Assembly: GCA_949517355.1 (NCBI GenBank)
Contig: CATDIL010000001.1
Coordinates: 1 to 64,000 of the forward strand
DNA: 64,000 nucleotides
Direction of reading: 5' to 3'
From: an uncultured Mycoplasmatota bacterium
GTDB lineage: Bacteria > Bacillota_I > Bacilli_A > Mycoplasmatales > Mycoplasmoidaceae
Shown here: in pieces, positions 31,302 through 43,558 of the stretch
Layout of the letters: each line of letters opens with the position of its first letter
How positions within the stretch are numbered: the first letter of the stretch is position 1
Notes under the pieces: generated by a model
The model's input: only the letters and a program-made list of their open reading frames with translations
Databases searched by the model: none
What the model was told of the DNA's origin: nothing
Position numbers and translations under genes: made by a program

Positions 31302-32421
31302 GGTAGTTAGGTGCTTTTTCAACAATGTCTAAATCATGAACATGAGATTCATTGTAACCAGAAATAGTAATCTTCACGAATTTAGCCTTCTTCTTTAATT
31401 CTTCAATAGTACGAGCGCCAGAATAACCCATACCACTTCTTAACCCTCCTACTAATTGGTAAAGGATTTTACCAACTGGTCCTTTGTAAGCTAATTTAGC
31501 TTCTACACCTTCTGGTACTAATTTAGAAACGTCTTGGTTGTTTTGGAAGTAACGATCAGATGAACCTCTTTTCATAGCAGCCATAGAACCCATACCAACA
31601 TATGATTTAAATTTTTTACCACCAATTGTAATAATCTTCCCTGGAGCTTCATCTGTTGCTGCTAGCATTTCTCCTAGCATAACTGAATCTGCACCTGCTC
31701 CAATGGCCTTTGTGATATCACCAGAATATTTAATACCACCATCTGCAATTACTGGAATGTGTTTTCTTTTTGCATATGAATACACTTTAGCAACCGCTGT
31801 TAATTGAGGTACACCTACACCTGATACAATTCTTGTAGTACAAATAGATCCAGGACCAATACCAACTTTTAAACCATCAACTCCTGCTTTAACTAAATGT
31901 TTTGCACCAGATACTGTTGCAATGTTTCCAGCAATTAATTGTAATTCTGGAAATTTAGCTTTAATTTCTTTTACTCTAGAAATAACATTGTAAGAATCAC
32001 CGTGTGCACTGTCTAAAGAAACTACATCAACCCCAGCGGAAACTAATGCAGTAACTCTCGCAATACAATTAGCAGCAATACTAATTGCTGCACCAACAAT
32101 CAATTTACCCTTATTGTCTACATTTGCATCTGGATACTTTTTCTTATCAAACTTGAAGTGTTTAACAGCCTTAATCATTTCGGCTTGTTCTTCAATAGAT
32201 AAGTTTTTATGAATAAACGCTATTCCGCCAGCTAGCGCCATCGCTATTCCCATATCTTTTTCACTAACTGTATCCATTGCAGCGGAAATGATAGGAATAT
32301 TTAATGAAATTTTTTTAGTTAATTTAGTTTTAACATTAACATCACGTGGTATTACATCTGAATAATTAGGAATTAATAGAACATCACCAAATGTTCTTCC
32401 ATATTGTACATTTTTTAGCAT
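31291..32421 (-). CDS. guaB: IMP dehydrogenase without CBS domains
   Basis: IMP + NAD+ to XMP, the step before GuaA. 376 aa against the usual ~490. The TIM barrel is complete: [28 protein letters not shown], catalytic [33 protein letters not shown], and the flap [11 protein letters not shown]. After [18 protein letters not shown] the Bateman (CBS) module is replaced by a short linker to [12 protein letters not shown]. No UGA-coded breaks. First gene of guaB-guaA. Confidence 0.95.
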   Translation of the reverse strand: MLKNVQYGRTFGDVLLIPNYSDVIPRDVNVKTKLTKKISLNIPIISAAMDTVSEKDMGIAMALAGGIAFIHKNLSIEEQAEMIKAVKHFKFDKKKYPDANVDNKGKLIVGAAISIAANCIARVTALVSAGVDVVSLDSAHGDSYNVISRVKEIKAKFPELQLIAGNIATVSGAKHLVKAGVDGLKVGIGPGSICTTRIVSGVGVPQLTAVAKVYSYAKRKHIPVIADGGIKYSGDITKAIGAGADSVMLGEMLAATDEAPGKIITIGGKKFKSYVGMGSMAAMKRGSSDRYFQNNQDVSKLVPEGVEAKLAYKGPVGKILYQLVGGLRSGMGYSGARTIEELKKKAKFVKITISGYNESHVHDLDIVEKAPNYHGK

Positions 32422-32478
32422 AAGGGTTATTTAATAAAAGTTATTATATATTAAATATTTAAATAATATATTAAAAGA

Positions 32479-35184
32479 CTATTGGTCTTTAATGGAATTT
32501 AAAACTGACTCAAAATTGATTGTTCCATTGCATCCACCTTGAGCAAAAGTGTCCCTTCCACCACCGCTTCCCTTAGTAATTACATTAAGTTTTTTAACTA
32601 GTTCACCTGCATTAAAGTTATTTTCTTGACAAAATTGTTTGTTAGCCATACAAACATATTGAGTTTTAGTGTCTAATAAACTTAAAGCAACATAGGCGTG
32701 TTGTTTATCCTCGTTAATCAATTCAGTTAATGCTGATGAAATTGTTTTTGAATCTAAATTACTAAATTTATTAATTAAAATTTTAGGAGATTGATCGATA
32801 GATTTATATTCTTGTTTAATCATCCTAATGTTATTAGAAGCATTTTGCTTGTTATAAGATAAAATCAATTTATTGTAAATACTATTTAACTCATTAAATT
32901 TATTTACTAAATTATGATATTCTGCTAAATCATTTTTGTATGAAACTGTAGCCAATAATTTAGTATATTGATCATCATTTATCTTCTTTGAAGATAAATC
33001 TTCATTCATTAAACTAATCTTTTGTTGAATTTTATTAATTTGTTCATCTAAATATTTAGAAATAGTTTCATTTGAAGTAATAGCTTCGATTCTGTATAGT
33101 CCACCACCAACAGAGAAAAGTTTAGTAATCATAAACTTTTCAATATCTTTAGTATTTTTAACATGAGTACCACCACATATATCAGTTGTAATGCCTTTCA
33201 TCTTAACAACTCTTAGTTTACCACCAATCTTCTTGTATACATCTTCAAAGTGTCCTACTGCATTTTCTTGTTTAGCTTCTTCTAAGGTTAACATGTTTAT
33301 GCATACAGGTTTATTAGATTGAATATAACTATTCACTTCATCTTCAATTTTCATTAATTCATCATTTGACAAATGATGATCACATGAAAAATCAAAAGTA
33401 ACTTTTTCAGGTGATTTAAATGCACCTTCTTGGTTAATATTTTTATCGATTAAAGTTCTTAAAGCTTTATGTAATAAATGTTCTGTTGAATGATTTTTAG
33501 TAACTAATGAACGATTATGTTCATTAATTTGTAAATTAGCATAATCATTAAGTTTAATGATTGCATTAACTACATGATGAAAGTGTTGACCGTTAGGACC
33601 TTTAATTACATCATCAACTTTAACTTGATGATTGTTGATAGTAATAATTCCTGTATCACAAATTTGACCACCACTTGTCGCATAAAACACAGTGTTATCA
33701 AACACTACTCAACCATTACCATTTAATGAATTAACTTGATTAAAATCTTCATCAAACAAACCAATAACTAATGCATTATTCAACTTTGTTGAATCATAAT
33801 CAAATGTCGAAGTTTCTTTATAGTTAAGCAATGTTGCATTTTGTTGCATCATTCCCTTAACATCTTTTCTAGATTTAGAAACTTCTTGATGAGTTTTAAT
33901 CATCTTTGCATATTCTTCCTTATCAATTTTAATATGATGATAGTTCATCATCTCTTCAACTAATTCATATGGGAAACCATATGTTTCTGTTAATCTAAAA
34001 GCTGTTCTAGCATCAAAGTTTTTACTATTTAATGCCTTATTAAATAATTCAAAACCATTGTCAAGAGTTTTATTGAATAAAACTTCTTCTTCTTGTAAAA
34101 CCTTAATAACTTTGTCTCTTGTTTGAATTAAATAAGGATAAAATTCTTTATTGACATCAATCAAAGCATCGACTGTAATTGAAATAAATGATTCTTTAAT
34201 TTCAAGTCTACGTGCACACACCATAGCACGTCTAATAAGTTTTCTTAATACAGAACCACGATCTTTTGCAGATGGTAAAGCCCCATCTGAAATAGCAAAC
34301 ATATTTGCCTTGATATGATCAACAATTACTATGTAATCATGATTAATTAACTTTTGAGTTAAATCATTTCCAAAATAAGCATTCATATCATATTGCTTGT
34401 TGGTCAATTTGCCAATTGCTCTAATAACACTTTGGAATTCATTGGTATCGTAATTAGTTGGAACATCTTGGAAAATACATGCAAATCTTTCTAAACCTGC
34501 TCCAGTATCTATATTCTTTCTAGCTAATTCAGTGTAATGATTAGTTCCGTCATTGTTGAATTGGCTAAACACAATATTTCAAATTTCTACATAACGATCA
34601 TTTTCAATATCTTCAAAGATTAATTTTTCTCCAAGTTTATTTGAATCATATTTTTCACCACGATCAAAATAAATTTCAGTACAAGGACCACAAGGTCCTT
34701 GACCTACATCTCAAAAATTACGATCACGATTGCCTTTAATAATTCTATTAGGTGATACACCTAATGAAACTCATTTATTAAAAGCAATTTCATCATCTTC
34801 AAAAATAGTGAAATATAGTTTTGATAACGGAATTTCAAAACGTTTAGTTAATAATTCAAAAGCAAATTCGATAGCTTCTGGTTTGAAATAATCTCCAATA
34901 GAGAAGTTACCCATCATTTCAAAGAAAGTATGGTGTCTTGCCGTTACACCAACATTAAAAATATCATTAGTTCTAATTGACTTTTGAACATTAACTAATC
35001 TTTGGCTAGGTGGATTTGATTTTCCTGAAAAATAATCTTTAAGAGTAGCTACTCCAGAGTTAATTCATAGCAATGAAGGATCATTTATTGGAATTAATGA
35101 CTTTGGCTCTACAAATAAATGATTTTTTTCTTTAAAAAAATCAATTCATATTTCTCTTATTTGCTGAGCAGATAATTTATCCAT
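32479..35184 (-). CDS. alaS: Alanyl-tRNA synthetase
   Basis: Charges tRNA-Ala. 901 aa, full length with UGA Trp codons. Class II catalytic core with [18 protein letters not shown], the loop [18 protein letters not shown], and WNIVFSQFN. Editing domain: [12 protein letters not shown] and CGGTHVKNT (the zinc-binding His and Cys). The C-terminal DHHA1 part ends [13 protein letters not shown]. Upstream of fmt-facing direction: its start is 20 nt from the fmt stop, so likely co-transcribed. Confidence 0.96.
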
Positions 35185-35204
35185 ATAAGTATTTATTATA
35201 TTTA

Positions 35205-36134
35205 CTATTTAAAGAAACTTAAAGGCTTAAATATATGATTACCATTAACTAATTGAGAAACTTGCGTTCTTTTTTTACCAGGTAATTGAATCTCTTTTAA
35301 TAACAAACAATTTTTACCTGTTTCTACTAAAATTCCTTGTTTATCAATCTTAACTATTTTTCCAGGACTCGTTATAGTTTGTTCTACAACTTCTGATTTG
35401 TAAATTTTCACATTAAGATTTTCATATGTTGTAAAAGCTGCTGGTTTATCATATAAACCACGCAATAGATTATTGATTGACAAGGCATCTTTTGTTCAAT
35501 CAATTTTCTCATCTTCATGAGAGATTATTTTACAAAATGTAGCTTTAGTATCATTTTGTTTAATCACATTAGATGGATTAAATAATTTATCAAAATTATT
35601 TTTAATCATCTTCACAGATAATTGACTTAGTTTATCATACAATGATAAATAGTTATCAGAAGCATCTATTGTTATTTCTTCTTGAAATAGAATATCTCCT
35701 GCGTCTAATTTGTCAGTAACATAAATAAAACTTACTCCAGTTTTATTTTCTCCGTTAATTAATGCACTTTGAATAGGAGATGCTCCTCTATATTTTGGTA
35801 ATAATGATGGGTGAACATTAACTGATTTATATCTAGGTAATTCTAAAATTGAATTTGGAATTATCTTTCCATAGGCGCATGTAAAAATCAAATCAATATT
35901 CATTCATTTAAGTTCTTCATAAATATCAGATGGATGCTCTGGTTGAAATAATTTAAGATTATTTTTAAGTGCTAATTCTTTAACAGGACTGTAAATAATC
36001 TTGTTGTTTCTACCAGAAGGCTTATCACTTCGTGTGACAACAGCAACAATGTTAGCATTAACATCAATTAATGCTTGCAAACAGTCTGCTGCTATTTGTG
36101 GTGTTCCAATAAAAACTATTGATTTATTACACAT
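35205..36134 (-). CDS. fmt: Methionyl-tRNA formyltransferase
   Basis: Formylates Met-tRNAi for translation start. 309 aa. Start IVFIGTPQIAADCLQALID, tetrahydrofolate/catalytic segment VNVHPSLLPKYRGASPIQ, and LDAGDILFQEE (catalytic Asp). C-terminal OB-like tRNA-binding domain with LLRGLYDKPAAFTT. Two UGA Trp codons split it in the standard code. TATAAT only 6 nt before the ATG, so leaderless. Confidence 0.94.
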
Positions 36135-36140
36135 ATCTTT

Positions 36141-36163
36141 ATTATAAAGTTAACATATATAAT
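36141..36163. promoter_or_regulatory. Divergent -10 boxes for fmt and cutC
   Basis: In the 40-bp gap: TATAAT on minus at 36146-36141 (6 nt from the fmt ATG at 36134) and TATAAT on plus at 36158-36163 (11 nt from the cutC ATG at 36175). Both transcripts would be leaderless or nearly so. Confidence 0.6.
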
Positions 36164-36174
36164 AATTAATAACT

Positions 36175-36795
36175 ATGAAAATTATTAGAGAAGCTTGTGT
36201 AGAAACAAAAAAAGAAATAGATTCAGCATATGCAAAAAATGCTGAAAGAATCGAATTGTGTAGTCATCTAGATCGTGGAGGTTATACCCCTACTCCTAGT
36301 CTTGTTAAGTATTCAACTAGTTTTAAGAATAGTAATGTGTTGATTATGATCAGAAGAAAAGATGATAATTTTGTTACTAACAAAAAAGACATGGCAAAAT
36401 TAATAAAAGATATTAAAACTTTTGCAAAAAGTAAAATTATAGGTTATGTCTTTGGTTTATTAACAAAAGAAAATAAAGTTGATGTTGAAAATATGAAAAA
36501 ATTAATGAACTATGTTCCTGCTAACAAATACGTAGTTTTTCATATGGCATTTGATTTAATTGAAGACAAGAAAGAAGCTATTGATCAATTAACTCAATTA
36601 GAAGTTAGAAGAATTCTAACTAAAGGTGGAAATGATATAGCAATCAATAACATTAAATCTTTAATTGCATTAAAGAAATATGCTCATGAAAAGATTGAAT
36701 TAGTTGTTGGTGGTAAAGTTTCTGATGACAACTATTTAATAATTAATAAAAAAACTGGAATTAATCAATTCCATGGACGTAAATTAGCTTGTTAA
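36175..36795 (+). CDS. cutC: CutC-family protein
   Basis: 206 aa TIM-barrel protein of the CutC family. REACVETKKEIDSAYAKNAERIELCSHL (given in part), GGYTPTPSLVKYS, VLIMIRRKDDNF, FHMAFDLIED, RILTKGG, and INQFHGRKLAC are family-type. CutC was first linked to copper handling, later doubted; the role in mollicutes is unknown. Stop codons overlap with the convergent ECF gene by 3 bases. Confidence 0.87.
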   Translation: MKIIREACVETKKEIDSAYAKNAERIELCSHLDRGGYTPTPSLVKYSTSFKNSNVLIMIRRKDDNFVTNKKDMAKLIKDIKTFAKSKIIGYVFGLLTKENKVDVENMKKLMNYVPANKYVVFHMAFDLIEDKKEAIDQLTQLEVRRILTKGGNDIAINNIKSLIALKKYAHEKIELVVGGKVSDDNYLIINKKTGINQFHGRKLAC

Positions 36796-37718
36796 TTAGA
36801 AAATCACTTATTAACATCTCAACGAGAATTTAAACCATTTAACATATTATCAAACGAAGGTGTAAGAGCTCAAATTATTCCTACGAATAAAAAACTTTCA
36901 AACGGATCTTTAACTGATTGAATAATAACTTTTGGTATCAAATAAACTATAAGACCATATTGTTCAAATTTTGCAGGAAGCTTACCTTTATTTAAAGCTC
37001 TCAGATATTCAACTGTTGCAATAGGACCTATTGCAAATGAAAAAATTTCCATAAGCAAAACAACTAATGTTGTTCCATAAATGAAGAGTAATAAATGAGA
37101 CTTATTCTCTTTATACGTGTGATACTGGTATACAGTTACAAACTCCATAATGATGATGAATAGAGCCATCAAACATAATGCTAATACTTTATAAAAATCA
37201 TATTTCCCATCAAACTTACCTGCAACATTTCCTGGATCTGCTCATGACAATAACGCTCCTAAACAAATAGCACCAAATAAGAAATAAATAATTTGTTGAG
37301 CAAGTAAGTCAATTCAAATCTTTAAATGTTTTGATTGACTTCTTGTTCTATAAACAAATCCAAAAATTCCCGATATTACACATACACAAGATTCTTGAAT
37401 TGCATACATTCAAAATCAAATACCACTTGTGAATATTAAATAACACAATGTATCTGTAGCTCATCCAAAGAAGAAACCAACTACTGGACCAAAATATCAT
37501 CCTGCTACCATAAGTGGAACTCAAGAGAAAGAAATATTTTGAACAAAACCAGGTATTGGAATACTTACAATACTAAAAATTAATCTTAATGAAATTAAGA
37601 TTGCTAAATAAGCCATTAGTTTAGTATTTTTAAAAACACTTAGTGGATAAAGTGGAAATAAAAAGTTTCAAAATGTGTGTTTTTTAATAACATTAAATCC
37701 ACCTTGTTTTGTTTCCAT
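36792..37718 (-). CDS. ECF transporter S component, folate-type
   Basis: 308 aa membrane protein. The first third has the S-component pattern: LISLRLIFSIVSIPIPGF, then ISFSWVPLMVAGWYFGPVVG, FFFGWATDTLCYLIF. Such subunits bind a vitamin and join EcfA-EcfA'-EcfT to form a transporter. The pattern is closest to FolT-like or related S components, but I cannot fix the ligand. It is longer than the usual ~200 aa, with extra helices after residue 160. No ATPase or T-subunit genes are in this window. Many UGA Trp codons. Confidence 0.75.
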
Positions 37719-37720
37719 AG

Positions 37721-38845
37721 TTAACAACCAAAACTAGTTCCTCTAGACATGTCATCCATATATTGTTGGATTAATTGATTTACCTTTACTTTATCAACTT
37801 TTGGATTGAAAACATTACCACAGACAATTACAATTAATGTAACAAAAAATGTTACCAATGATAAAACTTCACAAGAAAAGAACCCATATAGTTCTGCTTT
37901 AATATTTTGGTTAGCATTTATCAAATCATTCAAACTATCAAATATGCAAACACGAGAAGTATATTTGATAGAGAAACAATCAAAAATGTATCAAAATACG
38001 AAGAAAAAGATTATGAAATATACTCCCATAAACTCAAATCTATATAAGAAATTTTCATTTAAATTTTTCTTTCCATTTGCAAATACATTTTTATAGCATA
38101 CATATGCATAGTAATAGAAACCCGCTCCTAGCAATATGTACAAACTTGAAGTTCAAGATAAGTATGTATATGTTTCTTTACCATCAACAATACCACCATT
38201 TTTAAACTGACCTATAGCTAATCCAAAAATTCCAGTCAAAAATACAAATGTTCCTAAAGCTAATAAACAAAAGAAAAAAATCTTCTTTATGACAGGAATA
38301 ATTTTTGGTTTAGAATCATAAACATAAACTCTTCCGTTTCTAATATCATCTTTTAACTTGACTTGAGCAGACATTTGTAAAAACGGATTGTTAATACCAC
38401 TTGTTCCTGCAAATTTACCGAAAGGATTTGAATAAGTGTTGTTTGTTTGTCTTGGATTTACGTCTTCTGTTTTAACTTCTTCAACTTTAGAAGTATCCAA
38501 TTTGTTCAAATCAGAAATATCTACTTTAAAAATATTTTTAATGTAAATAGATAAATAGTTAATGTCATCTAATAATTGGAATTTATCAGAATAATTAATT
38601 GTTTCATCAACAACAAAATTAGATTTTGACAATTCATTAAAACGATCTAACAATTTATTAGGCAATGTTTCAGAAGATTTATTCTTCTTTTTTAAATAGA
38701 AAAGAATATTTAATTCTTTTTTAATAACATTTTTGAATTGTTCATCTGAACTAATTTTTGTTAAAACATCTTGTCTTTTTGTATGCAAAACAACATCTAG
38801 TTCATCTAACAATTTAGTCTCACAAATTTTTGAGTCAAAATCCAT
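37721..38845 (-). CDS. Membrane protein with long cytoplasmic N domain, unknown
   Basis: 374 aa. Soluble charged N-terminal part (1-185) with helical segments (FDSKICETKLLDELDVVLH, LLDRFNELSKSN), a low-complexity Asn/Ser/Gly stretch, then four hydrophobic segments at about 187-210, 232-250, 264-285 and 315-335, and a cytoplasmic tail KVNQLIQQYMDDMSRG. No family recognised. Its stop is 2 nt from the ATG of the ECF S component, so it could be an accessory to that carrier (inference). One UGA Trp at 38152. Confidence 0.7.
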
Positions 38846-38872
38846 ATTTTTATATTATAGGTATCTAATGAA

Positions 38873-39778
38873 TTATTTAATTAAATTTACAGATGAGATT
38901 AAATACTTTAAACCTTGATAAGGATCAACCAAACCTTTTTTAATATTACAGTCTAAATCAAAGAAAGCATCTTCAATTTTTTCAATTTTAGATAAAGGTA
39001 TCTTATAAACATAAGACAATTGTTTTGCTTGATATGGTGTAATTCTTAATTCTTTTATTGTGGCATCAAGATTAGAAGATGTGGTAATTGCCTTTTTAAA
39101 AAGTTTTATCTTAAATAATTGAGTAGCCATTATTTGAATCATTTCGATTGGTTGATGTTTTAAATTTATTAAATTTTCATATAAATTAATGCAAATATCT
39201 ATATTGTTTTGCAACAAATAATTAATTAATGAAAAAATGTTTGATTCACCATTATCAATTAAAATTTCATCAATATCTTTTTTTGTAATTAATTTACCTT
39301 CAGAATAAATTAATAATTTATTCAATTCATTCTTAATCATTAAATAGTTGTCAGGTAAGCAATCAACTAAATAGTTATATGTTTGATAATTGTCAGTTTT
39401 AACTTTTAATTCATCACAAATAACCTTTATTTCTTTTGCTTTGTTGAAAGCATTAATTTGTGTTTTCTTAATAGTCTTAATCTTTTTATTCTTAATACTT
39501 GGATTAAAATTGTCTAACTTATCATTTTTAACGAAACAATAAACTTCAATTTCATAGTTAGCCAAATAATTAATTAATGCAGATGCTTTTTCTTCTTCAT
39601 CTAATAAGAAAGTAGAATCATAAATAAAAATAGCATCTGGTTGGTTAAACAAAGATATTTGATTTAGTTCATCATAAATTGATGAAACATCATCTAAATA
39701 ATTGATTTTCAATGGATTATTGCATTTTAGATCTTGGTGATTGATTTGATCCAAATCATTACCGTAATAGATTACCAT
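38873..39778 (-). CDS. holA: DNA polymerase III delta subunit
   Basis: Clamp-loader wrench subunit that opens the beta sliding clamp. 301 aa. The sequence matches the family only loosely: MVIYYGNDLDQI, ELNQISLFNQPDAIFIYD, LPDNYLMIKNELNKLLIYS, NIFSLINYLLQNNI, ITPYQAKQLSYVYKIPLS, and C-terminal DCNIKKGLVDPYQGLKYLI. The order comEC-holA is the same as in Bacillus. Its ATG overlaps the comEC stop by 7 nt. Confidence 0.85.
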   Translation of the reverse strand: MVIYYGNDLDQINHQDLKCNNPLKINYLDDVSSIYDELNQISLFNQPDAIFIYDSTFLLDEEEKASALINYLANYEIEVYCFVKNDKLDNFNPSIKNKKIKTIKKTQINAFNKAKEIKVICDELKVKTDNYQTYNYLVDCLPDNYLMIKNELNKLLIYSEGKLITKKDIDEILIDNGESNIFSLINYLLQNNIDICINLYENLINLKHQPIEMIQIMATQLFKIKLFKKAITTSSNLDATIKELRITPYQAKQLSYVYKIPLSKIEKIEDAFFDLDCNIKKGLVDPYQGLKYLISSVNLIK

Positions 39779-40866
39779 GAATATTTAATCTTTTTATATG
39801 TAATCATTATAGTAATAAAACACAATAGATAATAAGCACAATTAAACCATTTATTTTGAAAAGAAAACATAACCATAATGTTAATAACATTAAATCCGTT
39901 AACAATCATAAATACCAATTGAGTTATAAAATCATGAATTGGTCACAAAATTCAAATATATCAAAAGAAAAAGAAATAAATGAAGACAAAGCAGAAAAAA
40001 TAACTAAAAATAAATGAGTTAATTACAGCCAATAAAGAAATTTCTTTATTTATCGACAATACAAAAGGTAAACTTAAAATAATTGCCATTATATTCATTA
40101 ATACTTTTTCTAATATAAAATTCTTGATTTCTAATGAAGCCACATAAATTATTCCGAATGTGCAAATATAACTCAATGCATAACTTAATGAAAAACAAAC
40201 CGAAGGAAAAAAGAATAAACAAAACATACCTGCCATTGCAGTAAATTCATAGTCTCCTTTACATCTCTTTGATGTAAGTTTAGAGAAAACCATTGTTAAA
40301 AACACTCTAAAAACGCTCATAGAAAAGTTAAGGATAAAACTGTAAAAGAAAAATATTATTAAATTAATTGCTAAACTAATTTTTGGAACTTTTTTAAAAA
40401 TAAATTCTACTAACTTTCTAATAAACATTAAATGAAATCCACTGATTACTATTAAATATACAATTGATAGACTAATCATCTTTTTGTATAAATAATATGA
40501 TTCATCTACTTTAATATTTAAAATCATTAATTTAATGAATGAACTAGTTAAAGGATCATATTTATTATCTAAATAATTACTCATTAAATCTCTAACTGAA
40601 AAACCTTGTTTTTCGTTTATTAAATTAACAAAGTAAACTAAAAAATTAAAATCTTTAATTAAGAAATAAATAATTGAAGGAATAAAAGATAATATTAAAA
40701 ATATTAAAATTAATTTTAATTTTAACTTGTTATATCATGCATATACAAACGGTATTGTTAATAAAAGAATATAAATGGCATTTTTAAAAATTGTTAGCAT
40801 GATAACTACTGCTAACATCAGTAGAAATAAGAAATGGTAATTCTTTTTTAACCTCTTGTCAATCAT
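39772..40866 (-). CDS. ComEC/Rec2-like membrane channel, minimal form
   Basis: 364 aa with about nine hydrophobic segments. Family marker: IVYLIVISGFHLMFIRKLVE, the competence-domain 'SGxH' region, and NFSMSVFRVFLTMVFSKLTSK resembling the S-x-x-R-A-x-x-M motif. It lacks both the N-terminal DUF4131 domain and the C-terminal metallo-beta-lactamase domain of full ComEC (~750 aa). The full protein forms the DNA-uptake channel. Ends with several UGA Trp codons and stops inside holA. Confidence 0.8.
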
Positions 40867-40896
40867 TTATTTATTAATTTTTAATTAATATAAAAT

Positions 40897-40924
40897 AAAA
40901 CCAGGAAAAACCTTTCCTAGTTTT
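40897..40924 (-). terminator. Terminator after ffh
   Basis: On the minus strand AAAACTAGGAAA / TTTCCTGGTTTT, 12-bp stem with one G.T pair and a 4-nt loop, then ATTTTATATT. Lies 29 nt past the ffh stop and before comEC on the same strand. Confidence 0.7.
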
Positions 40925-40952
40925 GTACAAAATTTTTTCAAAAATTTTTTAA

Positions 40953-42296
40953 TTAATTTCCAAAATTTTTCAAAATACTTTGTGGGTTTTTCCCTTTTTT
41001 TAGCATTGAACCTATTTGATCCATCTTTTTCTTAGATTGTTCAAATTCATTTAACATTTTATTTAATTCATCAGGTTTTCTACCTGAACCTTTAATAATT
41101 CTTGTTCTTCTAGATAATGAACGACGAATTAAAGATGGGTTTCTTCTTTCTTTTAATGTCATTGAATTCATTAATATCTTTCAAACTCTCATCTTTTCTT
41201 CAGCAGCATTTATTTGACTTTCAGAAATTTTAGCAGTTCCTGGCATCATTTTCATAACAGAATCTAATGAACCTAATTTATTCATCTGTTGAACTTGTCA
41301 TAACAAATCTTCAAGATCCATTTTTCCTGATAACATTCTTAAAATAGTTTTCTTTCCTCTATCTTCATCAATGACATCAGAAGCTTTTTCAGCTAAGGTC
41401 ATAATATCACCCAAACCTAAAATTCTGTCTGCCATTCTTTCAGGATAGAATAAATCTATTGAACCTACTTTTTCACCAACACCAGTCATTTTAATAGGAA
41501 CATTTAATAAAGATGCTAAAGATAAAGCAACACCAGCTTTAGCATCTGAATCTAATTTTGTAATGATAATTCCTGTTAAATTTAATTTGTTATTAAATTC
41601 TTGAGCAACATTAATCATGTCTTGCCCGCTCATAGCATCAACTACTAATAAAATATCTGTTGGATTTATCGTCTTTTTAAGATCAATTAATTCTTGAATT
41701 AATTTTTCATCAGTTTGCAATCTACCAGCAGTATCAAAAACAATAAAATCATTGTTGTTATTCTTAGCTAATTCAAGTGCTTCAATAGCAGTTTGTCTTG
41801 GATTTTGATTTCCATGATCATAGAAATCAACTTTAATTTCATCAGCTAATTGTTTTAATTGATCAATAGCACCTGGTCTATAAATATCTAAACCAACCAT
41901 TAAAGGTTTAACAGCGTTTTTATTTCTAAAATAATTAGATAATTTTGCAGCAGTTGTAGTTTTACCAGAACCTTGTAAACCAACCATCATAATTTTTGTA
42001 GGTTTTCCAAGATTTATCGGTTTTTGTTCTTTTCCCAGTATTTCAATTAATTCTTTTTTAATAACATTTAATAAAAATTGTTCAGGATCTGTTTTTGAAT
42101 CTATAACTTTATCTACTACTTTAGATTTGATACTTTTAATAAAGTTTTTAACAACAATTAATGAAACATCAGAATCCATCAAAACAATTCTGATTTGCTT
42201 TAAAACCTCAGCAACATCTTCTTCAGTAATTGTGTTGTTGATAAGTTTTTTCTTCATGTGCTTAAGCACAATGGAACTAATTTTTGTATTTAGCAT
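40953..42296 (-). CDS. ffh: Signal recognition particle protein Ffh
   Basis: GTPase that binds signal sequences and 4.5S RNA and targets proteins to the membrane. 447 aa. N domain, then G domain with GLQGSGKTTTAAKLS, LDIYRPGAIDQL, FDTAGRLQTDE, ITKLDSDAKAG and GVGEKVGSIDLF; M domain with Met-rich and basic segments (MKMMPG, RRNPSLIRRSLSRRTRI-RIIKGSGR). UGA Trp codons at about 41295 and 41172 break it in the standard code. tyrS ends 7 nt upstream. Confidence 0.96.
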
Positions 42297-42303
42297 ATTA
42301 GTT

Positions 42304-43533
42304 TCAATTAATTAAGAAGTAGTTCTTCTTCCCCTTTTTAATGTATGAAAATTTATTGTCAATTGAGTTTTCTTTATCAACAATAAAATTAATATCTTCA
42401 ATTAGTTGTCCATTAATTGAAATAGATTTTGATTGAACTAAAGTTCTTGCATTTGACTTAGAAGGGCAAACTCCTAATTCAACTAATACATCAAGAATAT
42501 TAGTTGATTTACTTAATGTAATTGAAGGAGTGCTAGATAAAGCATCATATAGATCATTGTGAGACAATGAAGCGATTTCTCCTGAAAATAATTTAGCAGA
42601 AATTTCTTCACATTTTGTCGCTACATCTTGTCCATGAATATCTTTTACAATTTCAAAAGCAAGTCTCTTTTGGGCTGTTTTTTTAAATGGTGCTTCATTA
42701 TGAGCATTCATAATTGAATTAATTTCATCAACAGAAATAAATGTTAAAGCAAATAAAAGTTTTTTAACGTCTGCATCTGTTTGATTAACTAGGAATTGGT
42801 ACATTTGATAAGGAGAAGTAATTGAAGAATCTAAATAGATTGCTCCTTTTTCTGACTTACCAAATTTAGTACCATCTTCTTTAGTTAGTAAATTAATTGT
42901 CAAACCAAGGGCATTATTGTCGTCACCACAAACTTTTCTAATCATTTCAATACCTGTAGTGATATTTCCTCATTGATCGCTACCACCAATTTGCATTCAA
43001 ACATTATGATTCTTGTATAAATTTAAGAAATCGTAACCTTGAACAAGGTTATACGAAAATTCAGCATATGAGATACCAGACTCTAATCTACCTTTAATAA
43101 TTTCTTTTTCCAATAAATAATTAACATTAATTAACTTACCAACATCTCTTAGAAATTGCAAGATGTTCATGTCTTTATAAAAGTCGTAGTTGTTAACTAT
43201 TTCACAATCAAATAAACTTTTAATTTGATTTGTTAAACATTCAATGTTATTTTTAATAACATCTAATGGTAATACTTTTCTTTCAGCTTTTTTACCTGAT
43301 GGATCACCAATTAATCCCGTTGCTCCACCAATCAAAATGTATGGTTTAAAACCAGCTTTTGCTAATCTATTAATGGTAATTAATGTGTAATAATTACCTA
43401 AATGCATAGATTTAAATGAAGGGTCTACACCAACATAAACACTAGGTTTATTTTTAATAAACTCTTCTAATTTCTTTTCGTTAGTGATATTGTTGATAAC
43501 ATTTCTTTGTTTCAACTCATCAAAGATAGTCAT
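42304..43533 (-). CDS. tyrS: Tyrosyl-tRNA synthetase
   Basis: Charges tRNA-Tyr. 409 aa class I synthetase. HIGH-type motif HLGN (in SMHLGNYYTL), GGATGLIGDPSGKKAER, SYAEFSYNLVQGYDFL, MQIGGSDQWGNITTG, and KMSKS-type KFGKSEKG. C-terminal S4-like domain (VCPSKSNARTLVQSKSISIN). One UGA Trp at 42996. Confidence 0.95.
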
Positions 43534-43558
43534 GCTTATAAATATTATATTTTAGTTA

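Noticed and set aside
32422-32478. Purine riboswitch before guaB
   Set aside because: The gap is short, very AT-rich and shows no conserved riboswitch core.
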